The notes beneath the pieces are model-generated. The model had not been told where the DNA came from and made no database searches. It was given only the letters and a program-made list of their open reading frames with translations. From positions 1-10,159 of the forward strand of contig DAHWGZ010000048.1 of NCBI GenBank assembly GCA_027335965.1: a stretch of 10,159 bases of DNA, in the 5' to 3' direction. Positions 1-5,915 of the stretch are shown one piece after another (positions within the stretch are counted from its first letter, which is position 1; each line of letters starts with the position of its first letter). This DNA is from Acidiferrobacter sp. (GTDB lineage Bacteria; Pseudomonadota; Gammaproteobacteria; Acidiferrobacterales; Acidiferrobacteraceae). Both the position numbers and the translations under genes were made by a program.

Positions 1-144
1 TATCAGTACCTCGTGGAGTCGATTCGCAAGCACCCGGATCAAGAGGCGCTGAAGGCCCTGATGGAGGATGCGGGCCTGCAGCGGGTCACGTACTGGAACC
101 TGACAGGCGGGATCGTCGCCGTGCACAGGGGCTACAAGCTCTAA
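1..144 (+). CDS. ubiE: Ubiquinone/menaquinone biosynthesis C-methyltransferase UbiE, C-terminal end (5' truncated by window)
   Basis: Only the last 47 codons are present, open from base 1 to TAA at 142-144. The peptide contains [15 protein letters not shown] and ends [15 protein letters not shown], which is the characteristic carboxy terminus of UbiE (SAM-dependent C-methylation of the benzoquinol ring in ubiquinone and menaquinone synthesis). The SAM-binding motifs lie outside the window, so identity rests on this tail and on the ubiJ and ubiB genes downstream. The stop codon overlaps the next gene's ATG by one base (TAATG), which implies cotranscription and probable translational coupling. 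Family known; position in the pathway is established knowledge; I am confident because both tail and context agree. Confidence 0.93.
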   Translation, partial: YQYLVESIRKHPDQEALKALMEDAGLQRVTYWNLTGGIVAVHRGYKL

Positions 145-638
145 TGGCGGCAACGCTCTCACCGGCACAGGAGGGCTCGGCGCGCGCGCCCGCGGACCTG
201 TGCTACGCCGGCTTCTGGCGACGCATGGCCGCGGACCTGGTCGACAACATCGTGCTTTTGCCGGTGGTGTCGGCGCTGGCGCCGACACGCTGGCCGGCCC
301 ATCTGACGCTTACGGCACTCGCCCAGGCCATGGCCGCAGACCCCCTGCGCCAGCTCTTCGGGCTCGTCTTCGGGGTCGCGTACTCGGTGGTGTTCTGGGT
401 GAAATTCCTGGGCACACCCGGCAAGCTTTTGCTGTCCTGCCATCTCGTGGACGCGCAAACCCTGGGTCCGCTCACGGTCGGCCAGTCGCTTTTGCGCAAT
501 GTAGGCTATCTGGTCTCGTACGCGACCCTGGGGCTTGGCTTTCTGTGGATCGCCTGGGACCGACGCAAGCAGGGTTTCCATGACAAGATCGCGGGCTCGG
601 TCGTGCTGTACGTGCCACGCCACCCGCGGCGGGGGTGA
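144..638 (+). CDS. RDD family integral membrane protein inserted in the ubi operon
   Basis: This 164-residue protein has the RDD-family signature. An N-terminal stretch (about residues 23-36) reads GFWRRMAADLVDN, with the conserved Arg near 26-27 and Asp at 31 and 34. The C-terminal signature WDRRKQGFHDKIAG is at about 138-151. Hydrophobic segments lie at about 31-46, 70-88 and 118-138, so an inner-membrane protein with roughly three helices is expected. Biochemical function is poorly defined for most RDD proteins; some have been proposed as transporters. The ATG overlaps the ubiE stop and the TGA overlaps the ubiJ start, so it is an internal member of the ubiquinone operon. A role in placing or assembling the quinone-synthesis machinery at the membrane is inference from position only. 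The family call is firm; the specific role is unknown. Confidence 0.85.
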   Translation: MAATLSPAQEGSARAPADLCYAGFWRRMAADLVDNIVLLPVVSALAPTRWPAHLTLTALAQAMAADPLRQLFGLVFGVAYSVVFWVKFLGTPGKLLLSCHLVDAQTLGPLTVGQSLLRNVGYLVSYATLGLGFLWIAWDRRKQGFHDKIAGSVVLYVPRHPRRG

Positions 639-1237
639 TGGTGCGACCCGCGCTTTTCGCCCTGGAGCAGGCCCTGAACGTCCCATTTCGCATCGATCCC
701 GAGGCGCGCGACGGGCTTGCCGCGCTGGCCGGGCGCTCGGTGCGCGTGGTGCTGACGAGCCCGGCACTGTCTTTCGAGCTCGCGTTCACGCCCGAGCGCA
801 TCCATGTGCGCCCGCCGGCGGGGACGCCGGACGTGACCGTGCGCGGCTCGGCCTTTCAGCTGGCCGCGCTCATGCGCGCGCGGCCCGAGCAGACGCAGAA
901 GGTGGTGGCCTCCGGACTCACGATGGAGGGCGACATCGACACCGCGTGGGCCATGAAGCGGCTTTTTGAAAACGCCCCGGTGGACTGGCAGGAGGCGCTC
1001 GCGAGCGCCGTGGGCGACGTGCCCGCGCAGCTCGCCATCCGAGGCCTGCGCCGGGTCGGCGAGTCCCTGCGCTACGCGGCCCGGCGGCTGGGGGCCAATA
1101 CCGTGGCGTTTTTGCAAGACGAGGAGCGGGCGCTCCCGCGCCCCTGGGAAATGGACGAGTTTCTCGCCGCCGTGGACACCCTGCGGGATGACGTGGAGCG
1201 GCTTGGCCAGCGTGTGCGCCGGCTTAAGGCGCGCTGA
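638..1237 (+). CDS. ubiJ: Ubiquinone biosynthesis accessory factor UbiJ (SCP2 lipid-binding domain)
   Basis: The protein is 199 residues from ATG at 638; an in-frame GTG three bases earlier (635) is an alternative start. An SCP2-type domain covers about residues 15-115: FRIDPEARDGLAALAG, then the strands VRVVLTSPALSFELAF and DVTVRGSAFQLAALM. A charged helical, probably coiled-coil, tail (about 165-199) reads DEFLAAVDTLRDDVERLGQR. Length and two-part design match UbiJ, a soluble factor that binds lipid through the SCP2 domain and helps organise the Ubi complex in E. coli. Its position just before ubiB and two genes after ubiE supports the call. ATG at 638 was preferred because it gives the same TGATG stop/start overlap as the neighbouring junction; the GTG cannot be excluded. 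Confidence 0.9.
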   Translation: MVRPALFALEQALNVPFRIDPEARDGLAALAGRSVRVVLTSPALSFELAFTPERIHVRPPAGTPDVTVRGSAFQLAALMRARPEQTQKVVASGLTMEGDIDTAWAMKRLFENAPVDWQEALASAVGDVPAQLAIRGLRRVGESLRYAARRLGANTVAFLQDEERALPRPWEMDEFLAAVDTLRDDVERLGQRVRRLKAR

Positions 1238-2898
1238 TGTTGACCTTTGGGCGCGCGCGCCGGCTCTTGCGCATCACCACGGTCTTCATGTCCCATGGAC
1301 TCGATGAATTCGCAGCCAACCTCCACCTGTTCCGGCTCTACGCCTATGTCGTGCGGCTCGCCCCATGGCGATGGCGCCGGACGCTCGCGCCGCGCGGCGA
1401 GCGCCTGCGGCTCGCGCTGGAGGAACTCGGACCGATCTTCATCAAGTTCGGCCAGATGCTGTCCACCCGGCCGGACCTCGTGCCCGATGACATCGTCGGG
1501 GAACTGAGCCGCCTGCAGGATCGGGTGCCGCCGTTTCCGGGCGAGCAGGCGGTGGCGCTGATCGAGGCCGCCTACGACATGCCGCTCGCAGAGGCCTTCC
1601 GGACCTTCGACACGACCCCGGTGGCCTCGGCATCGGTCGCGCAGGTCCACTTCGCCACCCTGCATGATGGCACCGAGGTCGCAGTCAAGGTGCTGCGGCC
1701 GGGGATCGACATCATCCTGCGGCGCGACCTCGCGCTCCTTCAGACCTTGGCGCAACTCGCCGTCCGCTACTGGCCCGATGCCCGCCGCCTGCGGCCGCTC
1801 GAGGTCGTCGCGGAATACGAGAAGATCGTCCACGACGAGATGGACCTGGCCCACGAGGCGGCCAACGCAAGCCAGTTGCGCACGAATTTTCAGGATTCCA
1901 CGCTGCTCTACGTGCCGCGGGTGTTCTGGGACTACACCCGCCGGTCGGTGATGGTGATGGAGCGCATCACGGGCGTGCCGATCTCGAACCGCGACGCCCT
2001 GGTGGCCAATGGCGTCGACCTGCGCAAGCTTGCCCACAACGGCGTGGAGATCTTTTTTACGCAGGCCTTCCGCGACGGGTTTTTCCATGCCGACATGCAT
2101 CCCGGCAACATCTTCGTGTCGTTCACCGGCCAATACCGCGCGGTGGACTTCGGGATCATGGGCACGCTGAGCGCGGATGACAAATACTACCTGGCCGAGA
2201 ACATCCTGGGCTTCTTAAACCGCGACTATCGCAGCATCGCCGAGGCCCACGTGCGCGCCGGCTGGGTCCCCAAGGGGACGCGCGTGGACGAGCTCGAGGG
2301 GGCCATTCGCACGGTGTGCGAACCGATATTCGCAAAACCCATCAAGGACATATCGTTCGGCCGCCTGCTCATGAACCTGTTCCAGACCGCGCGCCGGTTC
2401 AACATGGAGGTTCAGCCGCAGCTCGTGCTTCTCCAAAAGACCCTGTTCAACATCGAGGGCCTGGGGCGCCGGCTCTACCCCGACCTGGATCTCTGGATCA
2501 CCGCCAAGCCCTTCCTGGAGCGCTGGATGCGCGAGCAGCTGGGTCCGCGCGCGGTGTGGAACGCGGTGCGCAAGGAGTATCCGAACTGGATCCATGTCCT
2601 GCCGGAGATCCCGCGCTACCTCGGCGCCACCCTGAAGCAGGCGAAGGACGGGGAATTGTCGGTGCGCGGGCAATCGGACGAGATCGAGCGGCTTGCGCAA
2701 GACATGCGCGTGCGCCATCGGCGCATCATGGTCGGCCTGCTCGGCGCCATGCTGCTTGCCATCGGGCTCGGGGTCTTTGGCATGACCCACCCGGGGTTCA
2801 TCGCCCGCTATCTCGGCATCATCGAGATCGGCGTCGGGGCGCCCGGCTTTGTATTGCTCGCGTGGTCCGTGCTCGACCTCGGACGCCGTCCGCAGTGA
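1237..2898 (+). CDS. ubiB: Ubiquinone biosynthesis regulatory protein kinase-like UbiB
   Basis: This 553-residue ABC1/ADCK/UbiB-family protein is close to the usual length of about 545. Visible family features are the KxGQ motif (IKFGQMLSTRPD, Lys70-Gln73), the Ala-rich loop that replaces the kinase glycine-rich loop (VASASVAQVH, about 129-138), the nucleotide-site Lys151 in EVAVKVLRP, the catalytic-loop equivalent FFHADMHPGN (about 283-291) and DFG (304-306). Two hydrophobic helices at about 500-520 and 527-548 form the C-terminal membrane anchor typical of bacterial UbiB. Family knowledge assigns it an ATPase-like role needed for ubiquinone synthesis, possibly extraction or delivery of hydrophobic intermediates. 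The start overlaps the ubiJ stop (TGATG). The last 41 bases of the gene form the left part of a palindrome reaching into the downstream gap. Confidence 0.96.
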   Translation: MLTFGRARRLLRITTVFMSHGLDEFAANLHLFRLYAYVVRLAPWRWRRTLAPRGERLRLALEELGPIFIKFGQMLSTRPDLVPDDIVGELSRLQDRVPPFPGEQAVALIEAAYDMPLAEAFRTFDTTPVASASVAQVHFATLHDGTEVAVKVLRPGIDIILRRDLALLQTLAQLAVRYWPDARRLRPLEVVAEYEKIVHDEMDLAHEAANASQLRTNFQDSTLLYVPRVFWDYTRRSVMVMERITGVPISNRDALVANGVDLRKLAHNGVEIFFTQAFRDGFFHADMHPGNIFVSFTGQYRAVDFGIMGTLSADDKYYLAENILGFLNRDYRSIAEAHVRAGWVPKGTRVDELEGAIRTVCEPIFAKPIKDISFGRLLMNLFQTARRFNMEVQPQLVLLQKTLFNIEGLGRRLYPDLDLWITAKPFLERWMREQLGPRAVWNAVRKEYPNWIHVLPEIPRYLGATLKQAKDGELSVRGQSDEIERLAQDMRVRHRRIMVGLLGAMLLAIGLGVFGMTHPGFIARYLGIIEIGVGAPGFVLLAWSVLDLGRRPQ

Positions 2899-2912
2899 GC
2901 CGGACCACGCGA
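2858..2912. repeat. Compound palindrome across the ubiB stop codon and convergent gap
   Basis: A perfect 12-bp inverted repeat pairs 2858-2869 (TCGCGTGGTCCG) with 2901-2912 (CGGACCACGCGA). Inside it GCTC 2871-2874 can pair with GAGC 2897-2900, and CGGAC 2880-2884 with GTCCG 2888-2892 around a GCC loop. The whole 55 bases can fold as one long, GC-rich, interrupted hairpin in RNA from either strand. The ubiB TGA lies in the right half. There is no T-run on either side, so it is not a canonical intrinsic terminator. A bidirectional transcript-end or RNA-stabilising role between convergent genes is inference. Confidence 0.6.
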
Positions 2913-2922
2913 ACGCCCGCCC

Positions 2923-3612
2923 TCAGAAGTCGTAACCGATCCGCAGGCCGATGACCGGCCAGAGCTTGTAGGAGCTCGCGCGCGCGTTGGCGCGGGCCTG
3001 CGCGGCGGCGACATCGGAAGCCAAGGTGGGGTCATTGGTCGGATTGCTCGCGCTCAGCTGGACGTTGGGGCTGCCGGTCAAGAGCACGCCGACATCAAAT
3101 CCCATCGAGAATCCGGTCTGGCGGGCGGCCTTGCTGCCCCAGCCTATGCCGAGATAGGGGGCGATGCGCCGGTAGCTCACCTTGCCGGAAAAGGTGCCGA
3201 CCTCGCTGCCATTATACTGATGGCCATTGATGGTGTAGGTCCCGGTGGGATCGTAGGAGTAGGTGGTCACGCGGTTCTGGTTGATCATGGCGCCGCCGGT
3301 GATGCGGAACACGCCGCCGAAGGGATAATAGTTGAGCAGCACCGGTATGGTCTGGAGGCGCAGGGTGGCGTGGTAGGGGATGCTGCTGTTGGAGTTCGTA
3401 TAGGTCCCCGAACGGTTCTCGCTCAAATGGTTGATGCCGACCGCGAGATCCAAGGTCCCCGGAATGAGCGCCGTGGACACCTGCACGCCAAGCCCCAAGG
3501 TCGAGGCGCCGATCGACACATTGACCGGCTGGGCGTCCGCCGGGACCACCATCACCGCCCCGACGAGCGCCGCCGCGACGCCCGCCCCCCATCCCCGCCA
3601 TTGCTTGGTCAT
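2923..3612 (-). CDS. Predicted small outer-membrane beta-barrel protein
   Basis: The 229-residue protein opens with a clear signal peptide: basic MTKQWR, a hydrophobic core GAGVAAALVGAVMVV, and likely cleavage after ADA at residue 27. The mature part is rich in Gly, Tyr, Ser, Thr and Asn, with alternating amphipathic stretches such as LDLAVGINHL, ATLRLQTIPVLLNYYP, YRRIAPYLGIGWG and VIGLRIGYDF. It ends in Phe, the usual last residue of beta-barrel proteins recognised by the BAM machinery. An Ala-rich, possibly helical insert (about 198-212) precedes the last strand. I cannot assign a porin family or ligand. It converges on ubiB and is separated from the GNAT gene upstream by a 204-base spacer, so it is probably monocistronic. 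A G-rich patch (AGCGGGGG) lies 7-14 bases before the ATG. Confidence 0.75.
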   Translation of the reverse strand: MTKQWRGWGAGVAAALVGAVMVVPADAQPVNVSIGASTLGLGVQVSTALIPGTLDLAVGINHLSENRSGTYTNSNSSIPYHATLRLQTIPVLLNYYPFGGVFRITGGAMINQNRVTTYSYDPTGTYTINGHQYNGSEVGTFSGKVSYRRIAPYLGIGWGSKAARQTGFSMGFDVGVLLTGSPNVQLSASNPTNDPTLASDVAAAQARANARASSYKLWPVIGLRIGYDF

Positions 3613-3816
3613 GCCGAATTCCCCCGCTTATAGTATTTGGTGAGCGCGGGACGCGCGCGCGATGGCGGGCGTCCTCATCTTTAAGGATAGCAGACGGGGT
3701 GGGGGAGGAAAGCCCGCGGGCGCGGGGCCTTAAGCCGGCCGGCACCCCGCCCATCGGGGCTGGCGGGCGGCGCGCATAGGGCCCGGCTTAGGGCCGGCAA
3801 GGCGTGTTCTGGCGGC
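3613..3816. other. GC-rich intergenic spacer with several palindromes
   Basis: This lies between the GNAT stop and the start of the beta-barrel gene, both on the minus strand. It contains an 8-bp inverted repeat, TAAGCCGG 3731-3738 with CCGGCTTA 3783-3790. Nested in its loop is a 5-bp hairpin, CCCCG 3745-3749 with CGGGG 3755-3759 (loop CCCAT). A third small hairpin pairs CCCGC 3713-3717 with GCGGG 3722-3726 and is followed on the minus strand by CTTTCC, a weak terminator-like end for the GNAT transcript. The part near 3627-3690 is less GC-rich and presumably holds the promoter of the beta-barrel gene, but I cannot place a convincing -35/-10 pair. I see no coding sequence here. Confidence 0.45.
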
Positions 3817-4293
3817 TTAGCCCCAGTCGAGGCGCTTCGTGAAGTGCGCGACGCTCGGGCTCTCTTCGTAGCCGAGCGACGGATAAAAACCGCGGCGGTA
3901 GGAGTCGCGTTCGCGGCTGTTCAGGACGCTGATGCGGAAGCATTTGCGCGACGCGGCCTCGCTCTCTATGGCCGCCATCAGTCGCTTGCCCACGCCGCGG
4001 CTGCGCGCCTCGGCGATCACGAACAGCTCCGTCACATGCAGTTCGCGGCCGGCGAACAGGAGATGGGTGACGATCTCCCCATGGACATAACCGACCACCG
4101 CCCGATCGTGCTCGGCGACCAGCAGCAGCGCGTTGTCCTCGGTGATCAACGCGGCCAGGCGCTGGCCGAGGGTGCTGCCGTCGGCCTTGAAGGCCGGGTT
4201 CCAACCCAACTCCCGGTGCAGGTGCATGACCCCCGGGAGGTCCGTGCGCTGAAGGGGACGAATCGTAATCGGCAATGCATTCCGGCCGCCCAT
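3817..4293 (-). CDS. GNAT family N-acetyltransferase
   Basis: The protein is 158 residues from the ATG at 4293. It has the GNAT fold signature: an N-terminal strand ITIRPLQRTDLPGVMHLH, a central strand ALLLVAEHDRAVVGYV, then LHVTELFVIAEARSRGVGKR, where R99-G100-V101-G102-K103 is the acetyl-CoA pyrophosphate-binding loop (motif A). NSRERDSYRRGFYPSLGY (about 125-142) is the usual C-terminal motif B region. The substrate cannot be predicted. The start at 4293 was chosen because AAGGGG lies seven bases upstream; an upstream ATG at 4344 would overlap the end of ctpA by 47 bases and add residues with no GNAT similarity. It sits 4 bases after ctpA and is presumably cotranscribed with it. Confidence 0.88.
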   Translation of the reverse strand: MGGRNALPITIRPLQRTDLPGVMHLHRELGWNPAFKADGSTLGQRLAALITEDNALLLVAEHDRAVVGYVHGEIVTHLLFAGRELHVTELFVIAEARSRGVGKRLMAAIESEAASRKCFRISVLNSRERDSYRRGFYPSLGYEESPSVAHFTKRLDWG

Positions 4294-4297
4294 GCCA

Positions 4298-5623
4298 TCA
4301 CCCCTTGAATCGTCGATAGACGGACAGGCCCCGGAGCAGGTCAAAGCCCTGGCGAAGCTGATAGTCTTCGTCCAGGAGCTTGCGGGTCGCGGGCGGCACG
4401 CCCGCCGCCTTGGCCTGCGTCTTGGGCGGGTTCGGATTGCTCAGGTGGTCCGGGAGGTCCACCTCGCGCAGGAAATCATTGCCGCCGCTGGGCGTGAATT
4501 TCCCCTCATGGACCACGATATTCGGCGTGATCCCGAGATTTTGGATGGAGCGGCCATTGGGCGTGAAATACCGCGCCGTCGTCAAGCGCAGCGCCCCGCC
4601 ATTGTTCATCGGCATGATGGTCTGCACACTCCCCTTGCCGAAGGTCCTCGTGCCCATGATGATCGCGCGGCGGTTGTCCTGCAACGCGCCCGATACGATC
4701 TCCGCGGCCGATGCCGATCCGCCGTTCACCAGCACCACCATGGGGGCGCCGTGCAAGAGGTCGGGGCCGTGGGCATGGAAGACGACATCCGAGCTCGGGA
4801 TGCGACCGCGCGTGCTGACGATGACGCCGTGATTCAGGAAGTCGTCGCAGACCGCCACGGCCGCGTTCAATACACCCCCGGGATTGTCGCGCAGGTCGAG
4901 CACCAGGCCCTTCAGCGGGGCGTGGTTCTCCGCCTGGAGGCGCGTCAGGGCGCGCGTCACGCCCTTGCCGGTCCCACCCTGGAATTCCGAGATGCGCAGA
5001 TAGCCGTAGCCGGGCGCGAGCAGCCGGCTTGCCACGCTGTGGATCTTGATGACCTGGCGGCGCAGATGGAAGGTGAGCGGTCGGCTTACCCCCTTGCGCA
5101 AGATCGTGAGCTCCACGGTCGATCCGGGACGCCCACGAAGCAGATGCACGGACTTGCGGAGCGAGAGGCCCTGGATGAAGGTGCCGTCGATGCGCACGAT
5201 GAGGTCGCCGGGGCGGATGCCGCTGCGGCCTCCGGGGGTCCCATGTATGGGCGTCACGACCTTCAGGAAGCCCTTGTATTCGGTCACCTCGAGGCCCACG
5301 CCGCCGAAGCGGCCGGTGGTGTCGACGGTGAGATGGCGATACTGGCGGGGATCGAGGTATTGGGAGTGCGGGTCGAGATTGTCGACCATGCCGCGCAGAG
5401 CGTCGTCGATCAGCTTGTGGCTGCTGACCGGCACCACGTACTCGGCCTTGACGATGTTATAGACCTCCGCGAAGGTGCGGAGCTCGCGCAGCGGGAGATG
5501 CGCGAGGGTGGCGCGCGCATGCGCGGCGCGCTCGGCCTGCACCGCGCGCTCGACCGTCAGGCCGGCCCCCAGGAACACGCCGGCCAACAAGATGACGGCA
5601 TAACGCGTCACGCTCTTCTTCAT
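4298..5623 (-). CDS. ctpA: S41 family C-terminal processing peptidase (CtpA-like)
   Basis: The protein is 441 residues from ATG 5623, which has a strong AGGAGG eight bases upstream; an ATG at 5653 lacks such a site and would put ten residues before the signal. The N-terminus is a signal peptide or anchor (MKKSVTRY then AVILLAGVFLGAG), so it acts in the periplasm. A PDZ domain spans about residues 100-175 (FGGVGLEV, then SGIRPGDLIVRIDG). The S41 core follows, with LVLDLRDNPGGVL (about 240-252), catalytic Ser305 in GGSASAAEI, Lys330 and Gln334 in FGKGSVQ. The Ser-Lys spacing of 25 agrees with known CtpA and CtpB enzymes. The family cleaves the C-termini of periplasmic proteins, and in several Gram-negatives degrades murein hydrolases. 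The envC neighbour fits such a cell-wall role. Confidence 0.94.
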   Translation of the reverse strand: MKKSVTRYAVILLAGVFLGAGLTVERAVQAERAAHARATLAHLPLRELRTFAEVYNIVKAEYVVPVSSHKLIDDALRGMVDNLDPHSQYLDPRQYRHLTVDTTGRFGGVGLEVTEYKGFLKVVTPIHGTPGGRSGIRPGDLIVRIDGTFIQGLSLRKSVHLLRGRPGSTVELTILRKGVSRPLTFHLRRQVIKIHSVASRLLAPGYGYLRISEFQGGTGKGVTRALTRLQAENHAPLKGLVLDLRDNPGGVLNAAVAVCDDFLNHGVIVSTRGRIPSSDVVFHAHGPDLLHGAPMVVLVNGGSASAAEIVSGALQDNRRAIIMGTRTFGKGSVQTIMPMNNGGALRLTTARYFTPNGRSIQNLGITPNIVVHEGKFTPSGGNDFLREVDLPDHLSNPNPPKTQAKAAGVPPATRKLLDEDYQLRQGFDLLRGLSVYRRFKG

Positions 5624-5915
5624 TGCCAAAAACCTCCTCAAATACCCCGCCATCCCCTCGCCTCGTGGGGGAAAGGCGAGGGATTCCTATGGGCCCTCAA
5701 ACGCCGCATCGAGCCGGCTTGAGTCGCTAGGGTGGGTTCCTGCTGCTGGTGACCTTAGGGCATCGCTCACTTCATGGGCCATACGGCCCGCAACGCTGGC
5801 GCAACGGGCGTGTCGTGCCCCGGGCAGACCAAACAATAGCAGATTCCCCAGCGAAAACCAGCGACCACCCCGCCGCTCCCGAACCCGCGCGGCCCCCGCG
5901 ATCAGGCGCGCCCCG
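5624..5915. other. Spacer between envC and ctpA
   Basis: These 292 non-coding bases separate the envC stop from the ctpA start, in contrast to the overlapping or near-touching junctions on either side of this pair. It holds the hairpin at 5655-5682. On the minus strand there is a possible -10 element, TATTGT (5838 down to 5833) preceded by TGC, resembling an extended -10 but with only a poor -35 candidate. ctpA and the GNAT gene may therefore have their own promoter. No convincing small gene was seen here; open stretches lack a ribosome site and look like GC-driven chance frames. Confidence 0.35.
5655..5682 (-). promoter_or_regulatory. Hairpin in the ctpA leader
   Basis: A perfect 9-bp inverted repeat pairs CCCTCGCCT (5655-5663) with AGGCGAGGG (5674-5682), leaving a 10-base loop. 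On the minus strand it ends about 31 bases before the ctpA start and about 17 bases before its AGGAGG. No U-run follows, so it is unlikely to be an intrinsic terminator. It could stabilise a processed ctpA mRNA or influence translation; that is inference. Confidence 0.5.

Noticed and set aside
2899..2922. Intrinsic terminator between ubiB and the beta-barrel gene
   Set aside because: The palindrome is strong but there is no T-run on either strand, so it does not meet the usual criteria.
3627..3636. A -10-like ATACTATAAG on the minus strand before the beta-barrel gene
   Set aside because: It is about 15 bases from the ATG, so transcription would start within the ribosome site; there is no reasonable -35.
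4294..4344. The longer GNAT start at ATG 4344
   Set aside because: It overlaps the end of ctpA, adds 17 residues with no GNAT character, and lacks the AAGGGG site present before ATG 4293.
4292..5722. A long plus-strand open frame (476 codons) antisense to ctpA
   Set aside because: It is antisense to a gene with all S41 catalytic motifs, has no ribosome site, and has the His/Arg/Asp-rich composition typical of chance antisense frames in GC-rich DNA.
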